From the NCBI GenBank assembly GCA_902364065.1, contig CABJCJ010000037.1, forward strand, positions 1 through 21,105: a stretch of DNA of 21,105 nt. The letters run 5' to 3'. The stretch is from Veillonellaceae bacterium SB90. Lineage in GTDB: Bacteria; Bacillota; Negativicutes; Selenomonadales; Selenomonadaceae. Numbering within the stretch: position 1 is the stretch's first letter; the number at the start of each line of letters is the position of its first letter. This document shows, piece by piece, positions 14,214 to 21,084 of this stretch. The notes beneath the pieces are model-generated. The model was not told the origin of the DNA. It saw nothing but the letters and a program-made list of their open reading frames with translations, and made no database searches. The position numbers were made by a program, and so were the translations under genes.

Positions 14214-14867
14214 TTAGTAAAGTACTTGATATTCCTGCCGCTCCTCATACATCTTCCAATATTCTTTGGCAATCCTGGCCGGGTCATACCGCGCATCTCC
14301 GGGAGTTATCACACCGCTGACGAGGACGCTTCCCACAAAGATTCCCCTTGGCTCCAGCTCATGGTGGAGCACGATGTTCATGGCATTCAGGGCTGCCTTG
14401 TCAATGCAGAGTGGTTTAAGGGAAAGGATTGGCTGGAAAGTCTTGGCAAAGCCGCCTCCGGTGAAGATGATGGCACCTTTTTTCTCCGCAAATTCTGCTG
14501 TTGCCACCACCATTGCCGAATGATATGCGCTGGCAGCGTCCACCTGATACCTTTCCATCAGCATCTGGCTGGTGATTTCCCTGCTGCCGTCCGGCACTGT
14601 GATTCCCACATTGTAGACCAACGCATCAGGGGTTCCGTATTCCATTGCTGTCTCCTGGATTGCTTTCGTCAAAGTCTCCGGGTAAAAGGCGTCAGCCACT
14701 TTGAAGTCCGCTTCGAACCCCTGCTGACGAAGTTCATTCACATAGTCTCTCAGCCGCTCCTCATTCCTCGCTACCAAGACCACACGGAAACCGTGGGAGG
14801 CAAATTCCCTTGCCACGGCATTTCCAAGGCCCCTGCCTGCACCGATCAGAATCATTGTTCTGTCCAT
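14214..14867 (-). CDS. SDR-like protein lacking the catalytic tyrosine
   Basis: The 217-residue protein keeps the nucleotide-binding Rossmann fold (ILIGAGRGLGNAVAREF, glycine motif at 9-15; VVLVARNEERL). However, the usual NNAG is VYNVG, and the YxxxK position reads L153-CID-K157, with leucine in place of the catalytic tyrosine. The expected serine region reads FTGGG. It may use another residue, or serve as an NAD(P)-binding regulatory or structural protein. The start is ATG 14867, with GGAG six bases upstream; an in-frame GTG at 14879 is less well placed. It is the first gene of the operon and lies directly downstream of the LysR-controlled promoter. Confidence 0.82.
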   Translation of the reverse strand: MDRTMILIGAGRGLGNAVAREFASHGFRVVLVARNEERLRDYVNELRQQGFEADFKVADAFYPETLTKAIQETAMEYGTPDALVYNVGITVPDGSREITSQMLMERYQVDAASAYHSAMVVATAEFAEKKGAIIFTGGGFAKTFQPILSLKPLCIDKAALNAMNIVLHHELEPRGIFVGSVLVSGVITPGDARYDPARIAKEYWKMYEERQEYQVLY

Positions 14868-14901
14868 CTTATTCTCCACTTCCTTTGTTCTTGATGATTA
14901 C

Positions 14902-14961
14902 AGTATAGCAGCCGGGAACATTGACGGGAAGTGGGAAATAAGTTAATATGGCATCAACTTA
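14902..14961. promoter_or_regulatory. LysR-controlled divergent promoter region with T-N11-A box
   Basis: TAAGTT (14939-14944) and AACTTA (14956-14961) are a perfect inverted repeat separated by exactly 11 bases, the classical LysR-type T-N11-A recognition site. On the minus strand an extended -10 box TGCTATACT (TATACT at 14907-14902) precedes the operon, with no good -35. The box is centred about 55 bases before the predicted start, as for an activator. It also lies just upstream of the LysR start codon, where binding would autoregulate. Confidence 0.75.
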
Positions 14962-14967
14962 GACTTA

Positions 14968-15879
14968 ATGCAAAAGAGGGTGCTACAATTGATTGCTTCA
15001 ATTTACATGACATTCCTTGCCGTGGCAGAGACAGGCAGTTTCTCCAAGGCTGCAGGAAAACTTTTTGTCTCCCCGGTTGCGGTGATGAATCAGATGAATG
15101 AGCTGGAAGGCGAAGTCAAAGCTGTGCTCTTTGTGCGAACAAACCGTGGGGTATCTCTGACCCGTGCCGGACAAATGCTGCAAACCAAACTTCTCGCCAT
15201 AAAAAAACAAACTGACCAAGCAATGGCAGAAGTAAGAGCCATTTCTGCCAAGGACAAGGTGCGGATTCGGGTAGGAGCCTCTATGATGCGTCCTGCAACT
15301 TTATTGACAGCTTTATGGCAGGATTCGGAATTGCTACAAAGAAATTTCTCCCTACAGATCATTCCTTTCGATGATAATCAATTCAATGCGAAGTGGCTGT
15401 CCTCTGTCCTGGGTACAGAGTTCGACTGCATAACCTCCCCCTACGATGTGAAGGAATGGTACAAAAATTTCTGTGTATTTAAGTTAGGGGAAGAAAAATT
15501 CAAACTAGCGGTTCCCTTTTCCCATCCTTTGAGCCAGAAGGAAATCCTGACACTTGCCGACCTTTCCCACCTCACCATCCTAACCCCTCCAAGGGAATCA
15601 CCTGCGGTGGACAAACTCTGCAAATTCATAGAGAAAACTTATCCAAACATTCGTACGGAACCTCTGGCAGCTTTCTATACGGCGAACACCTTTATGGAAC
15701 ATCCGCATGATATTTTGCTTACAAGAGAGAGTTTCAAAATCATGTCATCTGCCTTTCGCACCATCGATGTGGAGTGGGATTTTTCTTCGCCCACGGGAAT
15801 CATATTTGCGTTAAAACCGTTGCCTCAAGCAGCAGGATTTATTTCCATATTGAAGCAAGTGCTGAAAATTTCACCATGA
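14968..15879 (+). CDS. LysR-type transcriptional regulator
   Basis: The 303-residue protein has the N-terminal winged helix-turn-helix (TFLAVAETGSFSKAAGKLF, then VAVMNQMNELE and VRTNRGVSLTRAG) and a periplasmic-binding-protein-like effector domain from about residue 95. It is divergent from the five-gene redox operon, with an 88-100-base shared region holding a T-N11-A box, so it almost certainly controls that operon. The effector is unknown; several of the controlled genes act on carbonyls or flavin electrons. ATG 14968 has no ribosome binding site. An in-frame TTG at 14989, nine bases after GAGGG, is the more likely start and would shorten the protein by seven residues. The helix-turn-helix is somewhat unusual (SPVAVMNQM). 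Confidence 0.9.
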   Translation: MQKRVLQLIASIYMTFLAVAETGSFSKAAGKLFVSPVAVMNQMNELEGEVKAVLFVRTNRGVSLTRAGQMLQTKLLAIKKQTDQAMAEVRAISAKDKVRIRVGASMMRPATLLTALWQDSELLQRNFSLQIIPFDDNQFNAKWLSSVLGTEFDCITSPYDVKEWYKNFCVFKLGEEKFKLAVPFSHPLSQKEILTLADLSHLTILTPPRESPAVDKLCKFIEKTYPNIRTEPLAAFYTANTFMEHPHDILLTRESFKIMSSAFRTIDVEWDFSSPTGIIFALKPLPQAAGFISILKQVLKISP

Positions 15880-15955
15880 CTGCAAAATGAATGTAGTGAA
15901 TTACTTTTCCTAAATTTAAGATTGGATAGATAGAAAATATCATTGGATTGCACAG
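15880..15955. other. Short AT-rich spacer after the LysR gene
   Basis: There is no gene, clear terminator or repeat between the LysR stop and the right edge fragment. Confidence 0.5.
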
Positions 15956-16016
15956 TCAATATGACATCCCCGTCCTATCCCGGAACACCACCATCATGCT
16001 ACCGTCCACTCCCACC
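15956..16016 (-). pseudogene. Possible 3' tail of a second recombinase gene at the right edge
   Basis: The last bases of the insert encode VGVDGSMMVVFRDRTGMSY and then TGA on the minus strand. This resembles the final beta-hairpin of serine recombinases (…V.VDG.M.V.FRDGT…). Only 19 codons remain, starting at the hsdM junction, so the assignment is weak. If correct, the insertion edge cut through a recombinase gene. Confidence 0.3.
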
Positions 16017-16592
16017 GTCGGCCATGCGCTCGCCGAGGTGCGGCTCGATGCGGTCGGCCATGAAGTCGGTGACGGCGCGCGGTGTGTAGAATTCACCAGC
16101 GCGGCCTGCCGACTGCAGCTCTTTGAGGATGGTCTCGTAGATGTCGCCGAGGGCGTGCATGTTGTCGTAGCTCTCGAGATTGATATCGTCGATGACGTTG
16201 ATGACCTGGCGCAGCAGGACGCCGTCCTTCATGTACTGGTTCGTCTCCTCAAACATCGTCTTGACGATGCGCTTCTTCTTGGGCATGTCGGGCGTAATGG
16301 AGAGGTTCTTGAGCACGGTGAAGAGGTCGTTGACGAAATCGAGGAGCTCCTCGCCCGTATAGGCCGTGCCCGTGCCGTCGTCGTGGGCCCAGTTCTGCCA
16401 GCGGTAGGGCTCGGGGATGATGGACCTATAGTCGTCTTCATCCATCTCCCAGTCCTCTTCCTTGGTATCGTAGACCTTGAGGAAAAGTGCCCAGATGATC
16501 TGCTCGATGCGCTGGGCGTCGCCGTTGATGCCGGGATCGTTGCGCATGATGTCTTGGAGCCGTTTTACGAGTCCGCCTAGATTTGTTGCCAT
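16017..16592 (-). pseudogene. hsdM: hsdM, 5' part (N-terminal 192 codons)
   Basis: This fragment encodes the N-terminal helical HsdM_N domain (LGGLVKRLQDIMRND to QVINVIDDINLES) and the start of the methylase domain, AGEFYTPRAVTDFMADRIEP. It stops at MAD, directly before the SAM-binding motif, where the insert begins. The frame runs on for a few insert codons to a TAG at 15999. The ATG at 16592 lies six bases after the hsdR stop codon, so the operon order is R-M-S. Without the 3' part this fragment cannot methylate. Confidence 0.93.
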
Positions 16593-16598
16593 ATTGTC

Positions 16599-18923
16599 TT
16601 AACCTGCCTTGTATAGTTCTTGTTCGAGGGCGCGCACGGCTTCTTCGTAGCCTTTCTTGCCATTGAAGAGCTTGCCGATGTGCCCGGGTGTGCCGAATTT
16701 CTGGAAGTCCTTCATGCGCAGCACGTCGGCCTTCTCGATGTTCTTGATGCCGAGGTCCTTGTAGCTCTCGAGCAACGTCTCGAGGACGGCGCGCGCGGCG
16801 CCGCTGTAGCAGCTCAGGAAGTCGCGCCTCCGGACGCTCTCGGCGCGCTCGCGGCGCGTCAGGGGCTTCTGGTCGTAGGCGACGTGACAGATGAAGTCGA
16901 AGTCGTCGACATCGTCCATCTTCATCGCGTGCTTGAGCTTGTCGAGGTCGATGCCGCGCTTCGCGAGGGCATCGGCGATGGCCTGCTTCTTCTCGGCGGC
17001 GTTCCACTCGTGGATGAAAGCATGGAGGTCGCCAAACTGGCCGAGGATATTCTCCTTGGTGTAGTCGATGATGTTCTCCTGTTTCAAGAGCTTGCCACCT
17101 GCGTCGTAGACGGCGATCGTCTCCTGCACAGTGTAGACCTTGCAGCCATCGGCGCGCACGAAGGGCTTGACGGCGGGCTCGCCGCTGCCTCCCCCGCCGC
17201 CTTTTCCTCTGCCGCCAGTCGACTTGCCATCTTCTCCCTCGCCCGACTCGAAGCCGGGGTCCTCGATGATGGAGCCATCCCAGTCGGGGTCGGCGAAGAG
17301 ACGCGTGACGCCGCGGAAATCCATAATGACAAAGCTGCGTTTGCCCTCGTCGTAGCGCAGGCGCGTGCCGCGGCCGATGATCTGCTTGAACATGGTCATC
17401 GAGGTGATATTCTCGTCTAGTACGATAAGTTTGACCATTTTGCTGTCAACACCAGTTGAGAGCAATTTGGAAGTCGTTGCAATGACAGGCGTTGGCGAAG
17501 CGACGGAAATGAAGTAGCCGAGCTGACTCTTGCCGTAAGGGTCGCTGCCTGTGATGCGCACGACGTAGTTGGGGTATTTCTTCATCATGTCGGCGTTCTG
17601 CTGGGCGAGCGCGTGGCGCATGCGCTCCGCGGCGGCCTCATCGGCACAGAAGACGATGGTCTTGGCCATGCGGTCGGTGTGGCGCAGGTAGTAGGTGATG
17701 CGCGCAGCGACTTCGCGAATGCGGTCCTCAATGACGATATGATAGTCGTAGTCGGTGTTGTTGTAGATGCGGTCCTCGATCTCGTTGCCGAAGAAGTCGA
17801 GCTGACCTTTGCGCGGTCGCCAGCCCTCGCCGATGTTAGTCTGCACGTTAATGACACGGAATGGCGCGAGGAACCCATCGTCGATGCCCTGTCGCAGGCT
17901 GTAGGTGTAGACTGGCTCGCCGAAGTAGTTGATGTTCGAGACATAGGCCGTTTCTTTCGGCGTAGCCGTCATGCCAATCTGAATAGCTGACTGGAAGTAT
18001 TCAAGAACCTTGCGCCATCGGCTGTCGGCCTTCGCAGAGCCGCGGTGGCACTCATCGATGACGATGAGGTCAAAGAAATCCGGACGGAAGAGCTCGCGGA
18101 AGCGCTCCTCGTCGTTCTCGCCGAAAAGCTGATGATAAAGCGAGAAATAGACTTCGTACGACGTGATCGTCTTGGGGTCGTCGGCCGTGTAGTTGACCTT
18201 GTGAATGACATTCGCGAGCGGCCGGAAATCCTGCTGAATGGACTGGTCGACGAGGATATTGCGGTCGGCGAGGTATAGGATTTTATTCCCGAGCCCCGTC
18301 TTGCGCAGCCGGTAGATGATCTGGAAGGCCGTGTACGTCTTGCCCGTGCCCGTCGCCATGACAAGCAGTAGGCGAGTCTTGCCGCGCGCGATTGCGTCGA
18401 GCGTGCGGTCGACGGCTACGCGCTGATAGTAGCGCGGTGCAAACGTTCCCTCCGATACATAGAAGGGCTGCTCGATGACCTTGACCTGCTCCTCCGTCAG
18501 CTGGCCTTCCTCCTTGAGCCGCGCGACAAGCTCGGCAGGCGTCGGGAACGCATCGAGTGAAAGCTCGTGCTCGATACCCGTCAGAAAATCGTACTCAACA
18601 AAGCCGTCGCCATTCGAGCTGTAGGCAAACGGGAGGTCCATCATCTGGGCATACGTTTTGGCCTGCTGCATGCCAAACGAAATCGTATGGTTATTGTCCT
18701 TCGCCTCGACGACAGCCAGCGGATGTCCCGACTCCGTATAAAGCACGTAGTCGGCGAACTTCGGCCGCTCGCGCACCTCCATATTCCCCTTGATATTGAC
18801 CCGCCCCGCCGTGATCGGCAGCTCCATGCGAATATCCGACGCTGGCCAGACCCGCTCCAACGCCGGCGTGATGTAGCGATGCTTGATATCTTCCTCCGAT
18901 AAGAGAGACTTGTCCGTTTCCAT
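16599..18923 (-). CDS. hsdR: Type I restriction endonuclease motor subunit HsdR (EcoEI-like)
   Basis: HsdR translocates and cleaves unmethylated DNA as part of R2M2S. The 774-residue protein is shorter than EcoKI HsdR but of the size of the EcoEI class. The PD-(D/E)xK nuclease is at the N-terminus: D58 (FADYVLY), E73-A-K75 (VVEAK) and the downstream QQAKTYAQ. Superfamily 2 helicase motifs follow: Walker A MATGTGKT at 189-196, DECH at 290-293, TATP at 319-322, and QIIGRGTRLR. A glycine-rich linker (GGRGKGGGGGSGEP) near residue 580 separates the motor from the C-terminal domain that binds HsdM. The frame is intact. A -10 box TATAAT at 18965-18960 lies about 40 bases upstream; the ribosome binding site (GGTGGTG) is weak. 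Confidence 0.94.
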   Translation of the reverse strand: METDKSLLSEEDIKHRYITPALERVWPASDIRMELPITAGRVNIKGNMEVRERPKFADYVLYTESGHPLAVVEAKDNNHTISFGMQQAKTYAQMMDLPFAYSSNGDGFVEYDFLTGIEHELSLDAFPTPAELVARLKEEGQLTEEQVKVIEQPFYVSEGTFAPRYYQRVAVDRTLDAIARGKTRLLLVMATGTGKTYTAFQIIYRLRKTGLGNKILYLADRNILVDQSIQQDFRPLANVIHKVNYTADDPKTITSYEVYFSLYHQLFGENDEERFRELFRPDFFDLIVIDECHRGSAKADSRWRKVLEYFQSAIQIGMTATPKETAYVSNINYFGEPVYTYSLRQGIDDGFLAPFRVINVQTNIGEGWRPRKGQLDFFGNEIEDRIYNNTDYDYHIVIEDRIREVAARITYYLRHTDRMAKTIVFCADEAAAERMRHALAQQNADMMKKYPNYVVRITGSDPYGKSQLGYFISVASPTPVIATTSKLLSTGVDSKMVKLIVLDENITSMTMFKQIIGRGTRLRYDEGKRSFVIMDFRGVTRLFADPDWDGSIIEDPGFESGEGEDGKSTGGRGKGGGGGSGEPAVKPFVRADGCKVYTVQETIAVYDAGGKLLKQENIIDYTKENILGQFGDLHAFIHEWNAAEKKQAIADALAKRGIDLDKLKHAMKMDDVDDFDFICHVAYDQKPLTRRERAESVRRRDFLSCYSGAARAVLETLLESYKDLGIKNIEKADVLRMKDFQKFGTPGHIGKLFNGKKGYEEAVRALEQELYKAG

Positions 18924-18959
18924 GTGATCACCACCAAACCATTCGTAATTCCTTAGATT

Positions 18960-18965
18960 ATTATA
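18960..18965 (-). promoter_or_regulatory. -10 box of the hsd operon promoter
   Basis: A perfect TATAAT on the minus strand lies 37 bases before the hsdR ATG. No convincing -35 box sits 16-18 bases upstream. Confidence 0.5.
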
Positions 18966-18982
18966 CCATCATCAGGGAATCT

Positions 18983-19118
18983 GCTGTAGTAGTCGGACAC
19001 ATCTTATTCATCAGTTGGACTGTAACATCTCTCGCAATAGCGACTGAGTTACAAGACAAGCGCGGCAAAGTGTGTTAGAATACCATCCAGGAGAGTTTTC
19101 GTCGCTAACGATGAAATC
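18983..19118 (+). repeat. Repeat copy A (partner at 20914-21037)
   Basis: The core 19035-19118 aligns without gaps to 20954-21037 with 74 of 84 identical bases. A further shared motif, GCTGYARTAGTCGG, begins the repeat at 18983 (A) and 20914 (B); the stretch between differs in length and sequence. Both copies point the same way and lie 60-75 bases upstream of a gene on the opposite strand (hsdR and the MmcQ gene). Confidence 0.88.
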
Positions 19119-19157
19119 GAAAAGACGCTCCGGTTGAGCAGAACCGGGGCGTCTTTT
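19053..19157 (+). ncRNA. Candidate small RNA with own promoter, hairpin and terminator
   Basis: AAGACA (19053-19058), 17 bases, TAGAAT (19076-19081) forms a promoter conserved in copy B. The transcript would start near 19088 and be about 70 bases long. It contains a stem TTTCGTCG-CTAA-CGATGAAA (19097-19116, one G-U pair) that is identical in both copies, then an intrinsic terminator at 19120-19157. An eight-codon frame (MKSKRRSG) starts inside the hairpin with a badly spaced AGGAG, so translation is doubtful. The function is unknown. Confidence 0.45.
19120..19157 (+). terminator. Intrinsic terminator of repeat copy A
   Basis: AAAAGACGC-T-CCGGTT (19120-19135) pairs with AACCGG-G-GCGTCTTTT (19142-19157), with a T-G pair in the middle and a six-base loop. 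It begins two bases after the conserved repeat ends. Confidence 0.85.
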
Positions 19158-19292
19158 GGTTATTGATAAAAATTTTCAATTTTATATTTGATATTCATTC
19201 TCAAGTATGCTATATATGCTATATTATGTACAGGCTTTCGTTAGCAGCTTCTTTCAAGAAGCGCAAAGCTCTCCTAAGATATAATACACAGC
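19158..19292. other. AT-rich intergenic stretch without a gene
   Basis: It contains the tandem TATGCTATA-TATGCTATA (19206-19224) and a short palindrome GCTTCTT-TC-AAGAAGC near 19247-19262. No ORF with a ribosome binding site was seen. Confidence 0.5.
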
Positions 19293-19329
19293 AAAAATCC
19301 CGGCGTACTGCTCATGCGCCGGGATTTTT
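19293..19329. terminator. Bidirectional terminator after the GIY-YIG gene
   Basis: AAAAATCCCGGCG (19293-19305) pairs perfectly with CGCCGGGATTTTT (19317-19329) around an 11-base loop. It lies 15 bases past the stop of the minus-strand gene. Confidence 0.9.
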
Positions 19330-19344
19330 GTGCCTGCTTCTCCT

Positions 19345-20085
19345 TCACAGCAGATACCGTATCGGCGTCTGACATCCTTTTGGGAAGAAGTGCGCGACGT
19401 TTTTCAAGCGGTATCTCTGGCGGATGGGCTCGTCGGCAATCCGACCTACAAATTCGTAGCATTCCCTGGCCCATGCTCCATCTTCTTCCCGCTGCATAAA
19501 TGTCGCCCCGCCGGGGAACCAGTCGGCGACCTGATAGACTTCGCGGACAATGCCCTGATAGACAGCCAGCACATAGTCGGCCTGCCGCGCACGCTCCACA
19601 TCGACGCGCCAGAACCCGCGCGTCATCTCGTAGAGTTCCAGCGGCGACAGTGCGTCGCTGTAGGTAGCACTAATCCGGATCATCATGAGCTTATCCACGA
19701 TGTCCTCTTCCCACAGGAATGTAGAATGATACTGTGCTTCCAGCTGCTCGACCGTGATGCGGCCATATCGCCTCGACTCAAAGCCGCGGACTTCATTGGT
19801 GAGATGGTCGATGCCGAGCAGGTCGATGGCAGCAGCCTCCACTTTCAGGGCCGTTTCTTCGTCGAGGCCATAGACGAGGATCTCGATGAGCGGCTCCTTG
19901 CCATGACGCAGGAGATGACGAATTTTCGCTGCCTTCGGCGTATCCGCCGTATCCTTCAGGTGGTCAAAGACGCGATTGCCCCTGCCCTTCCCCACATAGA
20001 ACGGCTCCCTCGTGTCCGGATCAGAATAGACATACACATACGATGCCAACGCCTTGATTGTCCTCGGTGAAAATCTTGTCAGCAT
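19345..20085 (-). CDS. GIY-YIG nuclease domain protein
   Basis: The 246-residue protein starts with a GIY-YIG-type (LEM3-like) nuclease fold: SYVYVYSDPDT at 15-25, then PFYVGKGRGNRVFDHL at 28-43, with the tyrosines, the conserved arginine (R35 or R38) and a later glutamate (KVEAAAIDLLG, E83) in place. The C-terminal part (TRGFWRVDVERARQADYVLAVYQGIVREVYQV ... FVGRIADEPIRQRY) is a conserved segment that I associate with this uncharacterised bacterial family. The ATG at 20085 has AGGAGA upstream; the frame extends to 20184 without a site. The gene lies 70 bases after the MmcQ/YjbR gene on the same strand and next to a type I restriction locus, so a role in DNA defence or repair is possible but unproven. 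Confidence 0.78.
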   Translation of the reverse strand: MLTRFSPRTIKALASYVYVYSDPDTREPFYVGKGRGNRVFDHLKDTADTPKAAKIRHLLRHGKEPLIEILVYGLDEETALKVEAAAIDLLGIDHLTNEVRGFESRRYGRITVEQLEAQYHSTFLWEEDIVDKLMMIRISATYSDALSPLELYEMTRGFWRVDVERARQADYVLAVYQGIVREVYQVADWFPGGATFMQREEDGAWARECYEFVGRIADEPIRQRYRLKNVAHFFPKGCQTPIRYLL

Positions 20086-20155
20086 GTAATCTCTCCTATT
20101 TGATATTCTGCCAGCTCGACTAGATTCCCGTCTCACTTTCATCACTCTCCCGCAT

Positions 20156-20839
20156 TTATTCCGTGAACCGGTAGCTGTCATCAATCCATTTCATGATGGC
20201 CGCATCGGTTTGGGTGTCGTCCAGTACGACGGAAATCCATGTCTTGTGGTTCATGTGGTAGGCGGGATAGACGCCGGGCAGCTGGTGGAGGGCGTCGCCG
20301 TGCTCGGGCTGGATCTTCAGATTGATGACGTCGACGAGAGCAGGATTGCCGTCCTTGTCGAGCACGGCGCGCTTCACGCGCATAATCAGGGCGAACCACT
20401 TGCGGTTGGACGCATGGCGGAACACGCCGTACGCCTGATAGCGCGCTTCTTTCTCCCAAGGGAAGTCCGGCTCAACCCGAAAACGCTCAAGGATGTACCG
20501 TGTCAGACGGTTGGCCTGGTCGGACGCGAACAGCACCTCCTGACAGCAGGCCGCCGCAATCTCCTCCAGAAGCCGCTCATAAGCCGCGCGGACCGTATTG
20601 ACATACGCACCTGTGGCATTTTTCTGTCTCAACTGGTAGTAATCATCCTGGGTGGTCGTGTCAATCACGCGTCCCGCAACCTTCCCCTTCTCCGTCACAG
20701 ACAGAACTGCCTTGAAATCTCCATCCAGGAAGCTTCGCTCGAGCACGTAGCCATCCCCAGATTGGCAAAAGCCAAAAGCGAGCATTTTTTCCAGTACCCA
20801 CCGCTTCCGCGCAAAAACATGTTCTTCGATTGTTTCCAT
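20156..20839 (-). CDS. MmcQ/YjbR family protein with N-terminal extension
   Basis: The last 115 or so residues of this 227-residue protein match the MmcQ/YjbR (CyaY-like) fold: FPWEKEARYQAYGVFRHASNRKWFALIM, DVINLKIQPE, GVYPAYHMNHKTWISVVLDD and a C-terminal IDDSYRF. The family is annotated as DNA-binding, but its function is not well established. The first 110 residues (FARKRWVLEKMLAFGF … YYQLRQKNATGAYVNTVRAAYERLLEEIA) form a separate, mostly helical part. ATG 20839 follows GGGAGGAA by a few bases; an in-frame start at 20869 has no site. It is probably cotranscribed with the downstream GIY-YIG gene. Confidence 0.83.
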   Translation of the reverse strand: METIEEHVFARKRWVLEKMLAFGFCQSGDGYVLERSFLDGDFKAVLSVTEKGKVAGRVIDTTTQDDYYQLRQKNATGAYVNTVRAAYERLLEEIAAACCQEVLFASDQANRLTRYILERFRVEPDFPWEKEARYQAYGVFRHASNRKWFALIMRVKRAVLDKDGNPALVDVINLKIQPEHGDALHQLPGVYPAYHMNHKTWISVVLDDTQTDAAIMKWIDDSYRFTE

Positions 20840-20913
20840 GATGATTCCTCCCCTTTGACGAAATCTCACAACAATAGAATTCGGTGCGTTGCTGCAAAGT
20901 CCTGCCAGACATA

Positions 20914-21037
20914 CGCTGCAATAGTCGGGCTAAGCCCCTCTGGGGCGCTTTTACAATGGCAACTGAGTCACAAGACAAGCGCGGCAACTTGTGCTAGGAT
21001 ACAATGCAGGAGAATTTTCGTCGCTAACGATGAAATC
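20914..21037 (+). repeat. Repeat copy B (partner at 18983-19118)
   Basis: The core is 20954-21037. The promoter-like pair AAGACA (20972-20977), 17 bases, TAGGAT (20995-21000) and the hairpin TTTCGTCG-CTAA-CGATGAAA are kept. Its variable left part contains GCCCC-TCT-GGGGC followed by GCTTTT (20933-20952), a terminator-like stem. In B the conserved part is followed by the twin hairpins at 21039-21084 instead of copy A's terminator. A 22-codon frame starts at 21030 within the hairpin. Confidence 0.88.
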
Positions 21038-21038
21038 A

Positions 21039-21084
21039 AAACCACCAGTTAAACTGGTGGTTTACTCTGGCCCTATAAGGGCCA
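21039..21084 (+). repeat. Twin hairpins at the window edge, possible IS200-type end or terminator
   Basis: AAACCACCAGTT (21039-21050) and AACTGGTGGTTT (21052-21063) are perfect inverted copies. TGGCCCT-ATA-AGGGCCA (21068-21084) follows at once. The first stem with its short T run could end transcription from copy B. Two compact hairpins in a row also recall the ends of IS200-type elements. The window ends 21 bases later, so this cannot be settled. Confidence 0.45.

Larger units (their letters stand above)
10721..16016. mobile_element. 5,296-bp insertion in hsdM carrying a redox operon and recombinase remnants
   Basis: The left and right edges were placed by rejoining hsdM. The codons for ...GERMAD end at 16017, and FACGTGG begins at 10717. 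GTC is present at both edges (10718-10720 and 16017-16019), so it is either a 3-bp target duplication or a recombination core. Inside, from left to right: a promoter, 27-codon ORF and terminator; the tail of a serine recombinase gene; C-rich inverted repeats; a five-gene operon on the minus strand; and a LysR gene on the plus strand. No complete transposase or integrase remains. Base composition is lower in GC than the hsd genes, especially in the LysR gene. Element type is unresolved. Confidence 0.85.

Noticed and set aside
15948..16580. 210-codon plus-strand frame opposite the 5' part of hsdM
   Set aside because: It is antisense to the conserved HsdM_N domain and spans the insert edge.
16620..17420. 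Long open frame on the plus strand opposite hsdR (266 codons)
   Set aside because: It is the antisense shadow of a GC-rich gene with clear helicase motifs; its translation is low-complexity and no ribosome binding site is seen.
19088..19143. Short peptides starting at the ATG of the conserved hairpin in repeat copies A and B
   Set aside because: The ATG is buried in the stem, AGGAG is about 17 bases away, and the two frames differ in length and sequence after four codons.
19163..19372. 69-codon plus-strand frame after repeat copy A
   Set aside because: It starts at TTG without a ribosome binding site and runs straight through a perfect terminator stem.
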